DNA of 64,000 nucleotides, from the NCBI GenBank assembly GCA_030706015.1, contig JAUZPI010000004.1, positions 60,870-124,869 on the forward strand. Direction: 5' to 3'. Below, one piece after another: positions 25,933 to 35,227 of this stretch. Source of the DNA: Bacillota bacterium (lineage in GTDB: Bacteria; Bacillota; Clostridia; Clostridiales; Clostridiaceae). Position 1 is the stretch's first letter. Every line of letters begins with the position of its first letter. The notes beneath the pieces are model-generated. The model had not been told where the DNA came from and did no database searches. It saw nothing but the letters and a program-made list of their open reading frames with translations. Position numbers and translations under genes: made by a program.

Positions 25933-26697
25933 ATGGAGCCTTATAGCATTCCCTACTACCAGAGGTCTGGGTTTAAGTGGTATTATAATATTCTTTATTC
26001 TTTCTGTATACCATTTTGTTTTGCAGGTGCTATTTTTTTTATTACTGTAGTGTCAAAAGATGACTTTAGCATGTCAGTATTTTTCGCATTATTTTCCGCA
26101 GCATTGGGAGTTCTCTTTTCATACATGTTTGTGGGAGTCTCTATTTTAAAGAAGTGTTATGTGAAAATGACAGAAGATTATATAGAAACCTTTAATATGT
26201 TCAAGAAACGGAGGATTTATTGGAACGAAATTTATGATATTAATATGTATAAACAAAACAATAACCTGACTTTAGCGATTTTATTAAAAAAAGATAGAGC
26301 TAAGAAAATGAAGAGAACAGTGAATAATAATTTTAACTCTATTTATGGACTTTCCATTTATAAGTTTAATATGAACTTTTTGGCCATTCCTATATTTACT
26401 TCTCAAATAATTATTTCAGCTTTCAATAAATATTATTTTAATGAGTTTAGTGGAATTGGTGTAAGACTTTTCTTGGCAATTCTATGTTTTCTTCAAGTGC
26501 CTGCGGGTATAATTGTGGGAATGATATTTGAAGAACAAATATCTTTTACAATTCAAAATATACTACTAAATGCTAGCAGTTATTTTCAGTACTTAAAACA
26601 TCATCCATCAAGCCAAGTGCTTACTATAATTACTGGAATTTTTTGCTTTGGAATGGGAGCATTCGATGGAATAATAAAAAGTAACAAAAATATATGA
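25933..26697 (+). CDS. four-helix membrane protein with a PH-like middle, function unknown
   Basis: A 254-residue protein. Hydrophobic segments lie at about 20-42, 48-72, 175-200 and 225-245. The polar middle (about 73-140, with KMTEDYIETFNMFKKRRIYWNEIYDI) resembles the bacterial PH-like domains found in small membrane proteins, but I cannot assign a family. Start behind TTGGAGG. Its stop overlaps an ATG of the next frame; the next gene starts just after, so the two are likely coexpressed. Confidence 0.6.
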   Translation: MEPYSIPYYQRSGFKWYYNILYSFCIPFCFAGAIFFITVVSKDDFSMSVFFALFSAALGVLFSYMFVGVSILKKCYVKMTEDYIETFNMFKKRRIYWNEIYDINMYKQNNNLTLAILLKKDRAKKMKRTVNNNFNSIYGLSIYKFNMNFLAIPIFTSQIIISAFNKYYFNEFSGIGVRLFLAILCFLQVPAGIIVGMIFEEQISFTIQNILLNASSYFQYLKHHPSSQVLTIITGIFCFGMGAFDGIIKSNKNI

Positions 26698-26717
26698 TAA
26701 AAGTTTGGGGTGGAATT

Positions 26718-27161
26718 ATGGAAGGTTTAGTATTGCTGCTTAATAAAGAAAATATAGATTATGAGATAATCAAACATAAAAGACCTATACATACAGCTGA
26801 GCAGGGAGCAGATTATTTTGGTATAGAGGTTGGTCAAACTGCGCCTACACTGATTTTATCTTCTGATAAGGGATTTATTGCACTGATTGTAGCTGGTGAC
26901 AGGGGTAAAATTGATTTTAAAGAATTAGGAGAAAAGGTTGGATTTCAGATAAAAGGTTTGGTGAAGCCAAAGGAGGTAGAGAAGATTACTGGCTTTAAAG
27001 TTGGAGCAGTATCTATGATAGAACATAATTTACCTTGTATAATAGATTCTCATTTGTTTGATTATGATTACATATATGGTGGTACTGGTAGCGAAAATCA
27101 TACACTTAAAATCAATGCAAAAAATCTGAAAAAGTTAATTAATGTTATTAGTGAAGTATAG
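26718..27161 (+). CDS. YbaK/ProX-type aminoacyl-tRNA deacylase
   Basis: A 147-residue protein of the YbaK/EbsC family, which hydrolyses mischarged Cys- or Ala-tRNA(Pro). Seen: the early HxxPIHTAEQGADYFGI segment, the lysine-rich central part and the C-terminal GGTGSENHTLKINAKNL, which fits the GGxxR-like substrate loop of the family. An ATG at 26694 overlaps the previous stop; I chose 26718 behind GGGGTGG, giving the usual family length. Confidence 0.85.
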   Translation: MEGLVLLLNKENIDYEIIKHKRPIHTAEQGADYFGIEVGQTAPTLILSSDKGFIALIVAGDRGKIDFKELGEKVGFQIKGLVKPKEVEKITGFKVGAVSMIEHNLPCIIDSHLFDYDYIYGGTGSENHTLKINAKNLKKLINVISEV

Positions 27162-27180
27162 AGACATTCTATATAAATAG

Positions 27181-27336
27181 GTGAATAATGCTAGGCCTGG
27201 TTCAATAATTCTTTTATATCCTATGTATGATGAAAGGGGAACTACGATTAATTCTATAAAGGGGATTGTAGAGGGGTTAAGAAAAAAAGGATATACATTT
27301 AAAACAGTAAATGAGCTTATTGAGATGGTTAATTAG
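27181..27336 (+). pseudogene. C-terminal remnant of a polysaccharide deacetylase
   Basis: A 51-codon frame reads ARPGSIILLYPMYDERGTTI and ends GLRKKGYTFKTVNELIEMVN. This is the usual C-terminal segment of NodB-like deacetylases (GSIILLH...G...T...I..L...GY.F.TVSELL), with the normal His changed to Tyr. A stop codon lies just before it, and the catalytic N-terminal 150 residues are absent. It is a relic. Confidence 0.7.
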
Positions 27337-27366
27337 TAGTCAGGTTTATGCAAGGGAGGAAGTATA

Positions 27367-28788
27367 GTGATTAACAAAAGTAAAGATAGTATAGATATTG
27401 ATTCACTTGAGATAAAGGATGTTATCGACATTAATTTGCTTCAAACTTTTCAGGATAATTTTGCTGAAAGTATGGATATTGCAAGTATAACTGTAGATAG
27501 AAGAGGAAACTCAGTTACTGAATCTAGTTTCTACACCAGTTTTTGTAATGACTATTTGCATTCTACGGCCATAGGAAATGCTAGATGTGTAGAATGCCAT
27601 AGAAAAGCTGGAGAAGAGGCTGCAAAAATAGGTAGGACTTATATTTACACATGCCATGCTGGACTAATTGGCTTTGCAGCACCTATTATGGTAGGGGGCA
27701 GGCATTTAGGAACCATGTTAGGTGGACAAATATTAATGGCTAAGCCCGAAGAAGGTAGGTACATACAAACTGCTAAAGAAATAGGGGTAAGTGAAGAGGG
27801 TTTACTTCAAGCTGTAAAAAAGATAAAAGTCACATCCCAAAAAAATGTTACGGCAGCTGCAGAAGTGCTGTTTATAGTTGCCAATGCACTCTCAAAAATA
27901 GGGTATGAGGAACTAAACCTGAAAAAAGTCTCTAGGGATTTAGAGATTGAGGTAATAAAGAAGGATTTATTACTTGAGGAATCTAATAAGTATAACCAAT
28001 TAAAGACGCAGCTTTTTTCAACAATATCTCATGAATTAAAGACCCCGCTTAATATTATTTTTAGTTCGGTTCAGTTAATGGAAAGCATTTATGACAATCC
28101 TTCTTTATCCATTGAGAAGGCATTTCCTAAGTATTCGGGTATAATGAAGCAAAACTGCTATAGATTAGTTAGATTGATTGATAATCTAATAGATATGAAT
28201 AAAATTGAGTTGGGCTTTTATAGTCTGGAACTAAGAAATAATAATATTGTCAAAATTGTTGAAGATATCACTTTATCTATAGTCGAATACGCTAAGCAAA
28301 AGGATATAAGTATTATTTTTGATACAGAGATGGAAGAGCAAATAATTGCATGTGATTCAGAGAAACTTGAGAGAATTATGTTAAACTTACTATCGAATTC
28401 AATTAAATTTACAAAGCCTGGTGGAAGTATATTTGTAAGCATATATAGTTCAGGTGGATATATATTAGTCTGTGTGAAGGATACTGGAATCGGTATTCCG
28501 GAGAATATGCACAAAGAAATTTTTGATACCTTTACTCAAGTAGACAGTTCATTTAGGCGAAATGCTGAAGGCAGCGGTATTGGATTATCACTTGTAAAAT
28601 CTCTTGTGGAAATGCATGGAGGAGAAATACAGGTAGAGAGTGAATTGGACAAAGGCAGTGAATTTATTATTAAATTACCTATTAGGCTTGTGGATAATAA
28701 CTCCTATAATGAATATGAAAAGGAAGCTAACCATATAAGCGGCAATGTGGATAAGATAAAGATTGAATTCTCAGATATATATCTATAG
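27367..28788 (+). CDS. PocR-domain sensor histidine kinase
   Basis: A 473-residue cytoplasmic kinase. The N-terminal PocR ligand-binding domain (about 20-185) contains NARCVECHRKAGEEAAKIGR and YTCHAGLIGFAAPI, with cysteines that may hold a metal or redox group. Next come a short coil and HisKA with the phospho-acceptor H222 (ISHELKTPLN), then the ATPase with N box NLLSNSIKFT, G1 DTGIGIP and G2 GSGIGLSLV. No membrane segment. GTG start behind AAGGGAGG. No response regulator is adjacent, so it is an orphan kinase; PocR domains are thought to sense small hydrocarbon-like ligands. Confidence 0.9.
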   Translation: MINKSKDSIDIDSLEIKDVIDINLLQTFQDNFAESMDIASITVDRRGNSVTESSFYTSFCNDYLHSTAIGNARCVECHRKAGEEAAKIGRTYIYTCHAGLIGFAAPIMVGGRHLGTMLGGQILMAKPEEGRYIQTAKEIGVSEEGLLQAVKKIKVTSQKNVTAAAEVLFIVANALSKIGYEELNLKKVSRDLEIEVIKKDLLLEESNKYNQLKTQLFSTISHELKTPLNIIFSSVQLMESIYDNPSLSIEKAFPKYSGIMKQNCYRLVRLIDNLIDMNKIELGFYSLELRNNNIVKIVEDITLSIVEYAKQKDISIIFDTEMEEQIIACDSEKLERIMLNLLSNSIKFTKPGGSIFVSIYSSGGYILVCVKDTGIGIPENMHKEIFDTFTQVDSSFRRNAEGSGIGLSLVKSLVEMHGGEIQVESELDKGSEFIIKLPIRLVDNNSYNEYEKEANHISGNVDKIKIEFSDIYL

Positions 28789-28808
28789 GATTAAAGTAAT
28801 ATAAAGTC

Positions 28809-28856
28809 TACCCCCTTCTATTATTAGTAATTAAGTAAGAAGGGGGTATTTATATT
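28809..28856. terminator. terminator between the PocR kinase and the DUF2935 gene
   Basis: TACCCCCTTCT pairs with AGAAGGGGGTA across a long loop, followed by TTTATATT. It lies between convergent genes and may serve both. Confidence 0.75.
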
Positions 28857-28885
28857 GTAAAATAAGGAGGAGGGTGAATCAGCTT

Positions 28886-29809
28886 TTATACCTGTTCAAA
28901 ACTTTTTAACAATCTTATATAATGATTTGCTTCCCTTACCACGTGGTCACCTAGCAAGCCATATGCAATAGATCTAATATTGCAATTTAAAATTCCCTCG
29001 GTGCCTTGTTTTTTAAAGTCTCTAATACCTACAGTAGTTCTAAGAGTTTTTTCCGTAACCTCAGGTATGAGTCCCTTATTTTTGGCTAGGTTATGTGCTT
29101 CTGCAGTTAGTTCATCAAATTTCTTACCGTAATCATGAGCTGTATCGAATAGCGTAACTTCAGTAGGATCTAATAAGCCTCTGATGAATTTTGCATGTTC
29201 AGCCATGATTCTATTCCAAAACTGTTCTTGATATACCGCATCTTTAGCCATATCAATTTTTTCACGTTTTTGAAGCTTAGTGAGCATTCTTAAGTAGAAT
29301 TGAGCTTCTCTGAGTATGTGGTCTATAAGTAAGGGATAGTTGAAAGTGAATACTTTACAGCTAAGGACCTCCTGCAGTAGATTTGCTTTAAAGGTAGCTA
29401 TTCTATTAGCAGCAGCCATAGCTTTTAGATTCAACATATGCACCCTTTGTTCTAAGTTTGAGAAATTGCTGCTAAAATTAGTAGTTACCAAAGAAATTTC
29501 CATGTTGGTTAATCTACTATCGATAGGTATAGCTGTATAGTATTCGGCCTGCCTCTCAGCGTTAAGAGTCATCTCTGTTACTAATTCACCTGAATTAGCT
29601 ACCTCTGGACTAATAACCCCCTCGGAAAGATGAATAGCTTCCATAAGAAGCATAGTAAATTCATTTTTTAGCATATCTGCCTGATAAGCTAGAGGATGAT
29701 TTTTTGGCGTAAAGCCCGCCTCAAGAAAAATAGCATGTTCTTTAGCGATTCTCATAAAAAATAGGTTTAGTTCAAGAGACTGCCTAATAAATTCTTTACT
29801 TGATAACAT
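28886..29809 (-). CDS. DUF2935 family protein, hemerythrin-like helical bundles
   Basis: A 307-residue protein with two related helical-bundle halves. Each half has conserved carboxylate and histidine positions: KEHAIFLEAGF and LREAQFYLRML in the first, AEHAKFIRGLLDPTE and REANHYIRLLK in the second. This pattern is consistent with di-metal four-helix bundles, and the family has been crystallised without an assigned function. No signal peptide. Start with an AGGGGCAGG site ahead of the ATG at 29809. Single gene. Confidence 0.85.
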   Translation of the reverse strand: MLSSKEFIRQSLELNLFFMRIAKEHAIFLEAGFTPKNHPLAYQADMLKNEFTMLLMEAIHLSEGVISPEVANSGELVTEMTLNAERQAEYYTAIPIDSRLTNMEISLVTTNFSSNFSNLEQRVHMLNLKAMAAANRIATFKANLLQEVLSCKVFTFNYPLLIDHILREAQFYLRMLTKLQKREKIDMAKDAVYQEQFWNRIMAEHAKFIRGLLDPTEVTLFDTAHDYGKKFDELTAEAHNLAKNKGLIPEVTEKTLRTTVGIRDFKKQGTEGILNCNIRSIAYGLLGDHVVREANHYIRLLKSFEQV

Positions 29810-29905
29810 TCTACCTGCCCCTTAAAATAATACAATTACATTATATGCATTTATTCAGTTTTTGCTTCATTATTAAGAAATAAGAATAGAAAAAAGGCAG
29901 CCAAA

Positions 29906-30682
29906 TTAATCCACCTGCTGTTTTGTTGTTTGAGATTTAAAAAGTAGGATTTTCGAGGTGATAAATGAGGTAACAGGAATGATGAGGATAATGCCTATGC
30001 CGCTGCATAGAATCTGAAAAATTTGAGAGCAAAATATTTTAGTATTGATTATATCAGCTATGGAATAACGGCGTTCATTGAAATATATTATTAATGTCAT
30101 GAAGCCGCCTATATAAGCAAAGAGCAAGGTGTTTGTCATTGTTCCCAATATGTCCTTGCCGATGTTAATTCCAGAGTTAAATAAGTTTCTTTCAGTAATA
30201 GAGGAATCATTTTTATATATCTCATTCATGGAAGAGGATATGGAAATAGATACATCTATTATGGCACCTAATAATCCCACTAGAACTTGGCACATAACTA
30301 CCTTAGAAAAATTAATTTGAATATAAAGTGTAAGGTATGCAATACCTTCTAACTGCTCTGAACTAAAGCCCTGTATTTGTGCCTTTGTTCCAATGTTATA
30401 GCTTAAAAGTATAGTTAATAATACAACTATTGTAACAGATATAAGGGCTGAAATAGTCTTCTTATTAAAACCATTTATATGAAACAATGTAATGGAACTA
30501 ATAAGAATGCAGCTGAATATAGTTATCTTTATCGGATCAAATTTATAAGCAATTAATACAAGCATTATAAACAAGGTTATGAAATTAAAACATAAAGTAA
30601 AGAATGACTTTGACCCACGTTCACCGCCTACAACTATCATTAAAATAAAAAGTATGATTAATAGAATTAGAATAATATTCAT
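29906..30682 (-). CDS. YibE/F family membrane protein (shorter partner)
   Basis: A 258-residue protein with about seven hydrophobic segments and the family motif VGLLGAIIDVSISISSSMNEIY. It lacks the soluble N-terminal domain of the larger partner encoded just upstream. The two genes overlap by four bases, so they are translationally coupled and their products probably form one complex. YibE/F proteins have no established function. Confidence 0.85.
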   Translation of the reverse strand: MNIILILLIILFILMIVVGGERGSKSFFTLCFNFITLFIMLVLIAYKFDPIKITIFSCILISSITLFHINGFNKKTISALISVTIVVLLTILLSYNIGTKAQIQGFSSEQLEGIAYLTLYIQINFSKVVMCQVLVGLLGAIIDVSISISSSMNEIYKNDSSITERNLFNSGINIGKDILGTMTNTLLFAYIGGFMTLIIYFNERRYSIADIINTKIFCSQIFQILCSGIGIILIIPVTSFITSKILLFKSQTTKQQVD

Positions 30683-31827
30683 TGATTAGATACCTCTCCA
30701 ATCTTATGCTTTTTAACAAGAAAAACGGAAGTGTAAATAGTAATAGGAATGCTTATTACTATACCAATACTTCCAGTAAGAGCTCTAATAATTTCAAGAG
30801 AAAGATTCACATGTATAATATAGAAAAATGGAAAGTCGTTTTTTAATAAAAGTAATATCATAGGTATGCTGCCGCTTATGTAGGCAAATACCAAGGTGTT
30901 TGACATAGTTCCCATAATATCCTTTCCAATTTCTCTTGCTGAATCAACAAGAACCTTATTTTCAATGTATGGATTTTTATCATATATTTCATTTATAGCA
31001 GAAGAAATAGAAATGGCTATATCCATAATTGCTCCTAAGGTTCCTATCATGATTTCAATAAAAAATATTTGTTCAGGAGGATGAGTGAGGAACTCCATTT
31101 CTTCATAATGAATGCCGTTTGAATGTGTCAGCTTAATTACTGCAGCAGTAATTAGCATGGTAAAAATAGTGCCAGCTAAGGTACCAACTACAGCAGAGAT
31201 AGCTTTTTTATTTATTCCATTTACTAGTGCGATAGACACAGTGATAAATAAGATGCTGGCTGTGGAAGCAACTAATATAAGATTATATCCTCTTAAAAAA
31301 AGCAGAATTGTGAGAGAAAAAATTATAATATTAATAATTACACTAGTTAAGGATTTAAACCCCTTATATCCACCTATTATTAGGATAAGTAATATAAATA
31401 AGATGGTAATATAGGCAGTATATTTGTCTCTCTTAACATCAAGTATTTTATAAGATGGAGTATTATTTTGTTGTATTGACACAAATACTTCATCATTTAC
31501 CTTAAGATTTAAATCATAAGCTCCAGAATATGAAGTTGTATTTTCAAGTTTAATTTCTTTTCCCTTAAGGGTTCCGTTTATAATAATTGCTTTAATTTCC
31601 TGTTTTTTAATAGGCTCAAGTTTTCCATTCATTCCTTGTGCCTGAGACTCTTGTTCAGTTATAGTGGTTATTTTTGCTATAACCTTATTATAATAGGATT
31701 CATTAGTCCATATAAAATACAGAGTAAATAAAGATGTAATTATTAAACACAGGACAATTATAAAATTACGTTTATTATTTTTAAATAGACATATAAGATT
31801 CTCTGTTTTAATGCTAGTATGCGTCAT
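30679..31827 (-). CDS. YibE/F family membrane protein (longer partner)
   Basis: A 382-residue protein. TM1 (about 20-38) is followed by an outward-facing beta-rich domain (about 40-137, with TSYSGAYDLNLKVNDEVFV) and then about eight hydrophobic segments with the motif GTLGAIMDIAISISSAINEIY. Start behind AAGGGGAT. It forms a two-gene operon with the shorter YibE/F gene. Function unknown; the outer domain may sense or bind something at the membrane surface. Confidence 0.87.
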   Translation of the reverse strand: MTHTSIKTENLICLFKNNKRNFIIVLCLIITSLFTLYFIWTNESYYNKVIAKITTITEQESQAQGMNGKLEPIKKQEIKAIIINGTLKGKEIKLENTTSYSGAYDLNLKVNDEVFVSIQQNNTPSYKILDVKRDKYTAYITILFILLILIIGGYKGFKSLTSVIINIIIFSLTILLFLRGYNLILVASTASILFITVSIALVNGINKKAISAVVGTLAGTIFTMLITAAVIKLTHSNGIHYEEMEFLTHPPEQIFFIEIMIGTLGAIMDIAISISSAINEIYDKNPYIENKVLVDSAREIGKDIMGTMSNTLVFAYISGSIPMILLLLKNDFPFFYIIHVNLSLEIIRALTGSIGIVISIPITIYTSVFLVKKHKIGEVSNQ

Positions 31828-32023
31828 TTTTTATCCCCTTTTTGCTTTTACATTAATGATAGCACAGAGAAATTAAGTCGTAAACTATAGTAGAATAGGA
31901 AAAATAATTACTTGACATAAGCAACAAATATTTAGTAAACTACTTATATAAAGTAAGTTGGTGAAGGTTAGTAATAGATAGACTTAATTATATTATTTAT
32001 ATAGAAGCAAAGGAGGTTTGATT

Positions 32024-32836
32024 ATGTTAAAAATAGTGAATGGCCAGCAGGTAAGCGATGGAGCAGGTGTTAGATTGAATAGGGTAATAGGAACTAATTC
32101 ATTAGACAACGCTAATCCATTTTATTTACTAGATGAGTTTAGGAGTGACAAGAAGGAAGACTATATAGCTGGGTTTCCTATGCACCCGCACAGAGGTATA
32201 GAAACTATAACCTATATGATAGAGGGAAACTTTATTCATAGAGATTCACAAGGCAATGAAGGAAGTTTAAAAGCTGGTGAAGTTCAATGGATGACAGCGG
32301 GTAAGGGTATATTACACGAAGAAATGCCTCAAATGGAGAATGGTCATCTTTGGGGATATCAGCTATGGATTAACCTTCCTTCAAAGCTGAAAATGATAGA
32401 ACCTAAGTATAGGCACATTAAAAAGTCAGAGATTCCAATAGTAGAAAAGGACGGAATTCAGGTTAAGATTATTGCTGGAAGCTTTGAAGAAGTACAGGGT
32501 GCTGTGGTATCCAGTTATCCAGTTGATTATCTGGATGTAAGGTTAGATAAAGGAAGCTTTGATAGAGAAGCTAAAGAAACTAATATTATATATGTACACA
32601 GTGGTAAGGTGACAGTTGCAGCAGGTGATGAACAAATTGAAATAGAGGCAGGCAATCTTATTGTAGTTGAGGAGGCATCAAGCTTTAAGGTTACTGGAGA
32701 AAAAAGCGGAATTTTATACCTAGGCGGTACTCCTATTAAAGAACCTGTATATAGATATGGACCTTTTATTATGAATACTGTAGATGAAATTATTCAGGCT
32801 GTAGATGACTATAATAGCAGTGCCTTGGATAAGTAG
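32024..32836 (+). CDS. pirin family protein
   Basis: A 270-residue bicupin. The N-terminal cupin carries the pirin metal-site motif GFPMHPHRGIETITYMIEG, and further metal ligands appear in GKGILHEEMP (His and Glu). The C-terminal cupin (from about 175) looks metal-free, as usual. Bacterial pirins include quercetinase-like enzymes and pyruvate-dehydrogenase-linked redox regulators; which role applies is unknown. I chose the ATG at 32024, eight bases after AGGAGG, over a TTG six bases earlier. Confidence 0.92.
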   Translation: MLKIVNGQQVSDGAGVRLNRVIGTNSLDNANPFYLLDEFRSDKKEDYIAGFPMHPHRGIETITYMIEGNFIHRDSQGNEGSLKAGEVQWMTAGKGILHEEMPQMENGHLWGYQLWINLPSKLKMIEPKYRHIKKSEIPIVEKDGIQVKIIAGSFEEVQGAVVSSYPVDYLDVRLDKGSFDREAKETNIIYVHSGKVTVAAGDEQIEIEAGNLIVVEEASSFKVTGEKSGILYLGGTPIKEPVYRYGPFIMNTVDEIIQAVDDYNSSALDK

Positions 32837-32840
32837 CAAT

Positions 32841-32874
32841 AAAAAGCCTGTGAGAAAATTTCACAGGCTTTTTA
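32841..32874. terminator. bidirectional terminator
   Basis: AAAAAGCCTGTGA pairs with TCACAGGCTTTTT, between the convergent pirin gene and the gene stopping at 32875. Confidence 0.9.
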
Positions 32875-33336
32875 TCACAAGGAAGAAACAAAATTTTCAT
32901 TAATTATATCTGAAGCAGCATTTTCGATAGATTCCAGTAAGGAATTGTTCATAATAACTGCCGATACAAGATCTTCTTCAGATTCTTTAACTTTATCATC
33001 GTGCTTAAATTCACTAGCTTTACTAGCATAGAAAGCATACTCTTTTAATATCGTTTCCAAATTATCATTGGTAAATAGGGTTCCAGTATATAGGTAGCTT
33101 TTTACGGTTCCACTAATAATAAATTCATTTATTTCATCAACAGCGTCTTCTAAAGGCACAGTAAAGTATTGTTTGGCAGTGCACTTTGGATCAAAAAATC
33201 GGGTGGTTACTAAATCGCATTCATCATTAAAAGTTGAGAAAAAAATAATATTATCGACTGCAACTAGTGTAGTATGACCTTTTAGCAGGTGTTGTTTTAT
33301 TTTAATAATATCATTTGTTTCTATAAATTTATCCAT
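32875..33336 (-). CDS. protein of unknown function, 153 residues
   Basis: A soluble protein with a mixed alpha/beta N-terminal part (TTLVAVDNIIFFSTFNDECDL) and an acidic helical C-terminal part (from about residue 105). No signal peptide, no membrane segment, no recognised motif. The ATG at 33336 is preferred because GAGGTC sits right against the earlier ATG at 33342. Single gene between terminators. Confidence 0.6.
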   Translation of the reverse strand: MDKFIETNDIIKIKQHLLKGHTTLVAVDNIIFFSTFNDECDLVTTRFFDPKCTAKQYFTVPLEDAVDEINEFIISGTVKSYLYTGTLFTNDNLETILKEYAFYASKASEFKHDDKVKESEEDLVSAVIMNNSLLESIENAASDIINENFVSSL

Positions 33337-33480
33337 CTGCATGACCTCAATTCTTATGGATTCGTATTAGTTATTAGCAGAAGGGTAAAAAAAAATACTA
33401 GTATAGATTACAAAAATAGATTTAATTATTTACATGGAATTTAAAAACAATATGCCCATTTGTTTTTTTGAAGATCAATA

Positions 33481-33531
33481 TAAAAAGCGCATTAAACTCA
33501 CTACAATAGTGAAGCTTAATACGCTTTATTA
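33481..33531 (-). terminator. terminator after the HAD gene
   Basis: AAAGCGCATTAA pairs with TTAATACGCTTT and an inner stem CACTA/TAGTG extends it. The minus-strand tail is TTTTTATATT. Confidence 0.75.
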
Positions 33532-33539
33532 TTAGAACT

Positions 33540-34253
33540 TTATTTAACAGTTAGTTCTAAAATTTTAGATATATTCTTATCCCATATTTCGTAATTGCTT
33601 GTTACCTTTGTTATTTTTCTTGAAAGATTGCTATGGATATAAAGGCTATCTATAGAAGCACCTTTTGCACCGCCGACGTCACATATATCGTCATTACCTA
33701 TAAAAATACACTCATCTTTATTTAGTCCCTCAGTTTCTATAACATGATCAAAGAAGGCTTTATCAGGTTTGCATATTTCAATGTCCGAAGAACTATGTAA
33801 TCCATCAAAATAATCATGTATTCCTAAATATTTCAATTCAGGAACTGTAAATTCTCTTTGACCGTTTGATAACATAAACACCTTTTTACCTCTAGCTTTT
33901 AGTTCTGTTAAGAGTTCTTTTACTCCAGGATAAAGTCTTATATAGCTAGTAGATAGAATTCTAAAAAGTTTCATGGTTTGAAGAACAGTGTCCTTGTCCA
34001 CATTTACTCCTTTATCCTTATATAGTTTTTCAAAAACTAAGCAAATCTTAGTATCCGGATATTTTGTTTTAGTATTATCCTCTAATCTCTTATTAACTTC
34101 ATCTAGATACGCCTTTTTTAGTTCACGAAAACTATACACGGCACCATTATAACCATAAAATAGTGAAAGCTTTTCCCATAAGGTTCTTCTAGATTCATTA
34201 GTATTTATATCTACTAATGTTCCATATAAATCAAATATGTAATTCTTATACAT
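33540..34253 (-). CDS. HAD hydrolase, YjjG/YfnB-like
   Basis: A 237-residue HAD class I protein. Motif I is FDLYGTLVD, motif II MLSNGQRE, motif III lysine in ICKPDKAFFD and motif IV FIGNDDICDVGGA. The Tyr in motif I is common in YjjG-like nucleotidases and related phosphatases. The helical cap lies after motif I. Start behind AAGGAG. Substrate unknown; house-cleaning of modified nucleotides is a common role. Confidence 0.85.
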   Translation of the reverse strand: MYKNYIFDLYGTLVDINTNESRRTLWEKLSLFYGYNGAVYSFRELKKAYLDEVNKRLEDNTKTKYPDTKICLVFEKLYKDKGVNVDKDTVLQTMKLFRILSTSYIRLYPGVKELLTELKARGKKVFMLSNGQREFTVPELKYLGIHDYFDGLHSSSDIEICKPDKAFFDHVIETEGLNKDECIFIGNDDICDVGGAKGASIDSLYIHSNLSRKITKVTSNYEIWDKNISKILELTVK

Positions 34254-34425
34254 AAAATTTCTCCTTTTGTTTAAAATATATGCAATCGTTTGCTTTGTTA
34301 GTTAAATTATATTCTTTTGTATATATAAAAACAAGATATACACTAAATCATTTCACAATTTAAGAAGATGTTTACTATAAATCTAGTTGGAAATTATGCA
34401 GCAACTTAAAAGATATTTTTTAAAA

Positions 34426-34456
34426 TTGAGGACACCATTTTCTAGCTATATATAAT
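34426..34456 (+). promoter_or_regulatory. possible promoter of the two-component/ABC operon
   Basis: TTGAGG at 34426-34431 and TATATAAT (34449-34456) with a spacer of 17 to 19 bases, about 75 bases before the response-regulator start. Confidence 0.45.
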
Positions 34457-34527
34457 AAAATATGGTGATTTATGCTATGTATTGCTATAATCAGATAGAG
34501 ATAATATGTAAATGAGGTATAAAAATT

Positions 34528-35226
34528 ATGAGCAATAAAATATTGATTGTAGAAGATGATTTATCTATCAGCGAGATGGTTGAAAATTATTTAACTAAAG
34601 AAGGCTTTAGTGTAGAAACTGCCTTTGATGGTGAACAGGGTATTAATAAGTTTTTAAAAGAAGAATTTGATTTAATTATTTTAGATTTAATGATGCCGAA
34701 ATTAGATGGAATGGAAACCTTAAAGATTATTAGAGAAAAAAGCTCAGTTCCTATCTTAATTATGTCTGCTAAGGATACTGATGTTGATAAGGCTATAGGA
34801 TTAGGTTTTGGCGCAGACGACTATATTACAAAACCTTTTTCTATGATTGAAATCTCTGCAAGAATTAAAGCGGCTATTAGAAGAGCAACGCAATATTCTA
34901 GCAGTGATAAAAAACAAGAGTCCCAGATTATTAAAATAGGTGATCTTAATATTGATTTAGAAAACTTCCTTGTAAATAAGGGAGGGGAAATCATTCAACT
35001 TACCTCAAAGGAATTTGATATTTTAAAATTATTTGTAAAAAATCCAAACAGGGTATTTACTAAGGCTCAAATTTACAATTTGATTTGGCAGGAGGAATAC
35101 TATGGAGATGAAAATGTAATTAATGTACACATGAGAAGACTCAGAGAAAAAATAGAGGCTGATCCATCAAAACCCCAACATATAAAAACCTTATGGGGAA
35201 TTGGGTACAAGCTGGAGGTTAAGTAA
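34528..35226 (+). CDS. OmpR/PhoB-type response regulator
   Basis: A 232-residue regulator. The receiver domain (1-120) has D10, D11, the phospho-acceptor D53 in IILDLMMPKLDG, and K in YITKPF. The winged-helix DNA-binding domain (about 140-230) ends INVHMRRLREKIE ... GIGYKLEV. First gene of a four-gene unit with its kinase and a BcrA-like ABC transporter, an arrangement typical of peptide-antibiotic sensing and resistance modules. Confidence 0.93.
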   Translation: MSNKILIVEDDLSISEMVENYLTKEGFSVETAFDGEQGINKFLKEEFDLIILDLMMPKLDGMETLKIIREKSSVPILIMSAKDTDVDKAIGLGFGADDYITKPFSMIEISARIKAAIRRATQYSSSDKKQESQIIKIGDLNIDLENFLVNKGGEIIQLTSKEFDILKLFVKNPNRVFTKAQIYNLIWQEEYYGDENVINVHMRRLREKIEADPSKPQHIKTLWGIGYKLEVK

Positions 35227-35227
35227 T

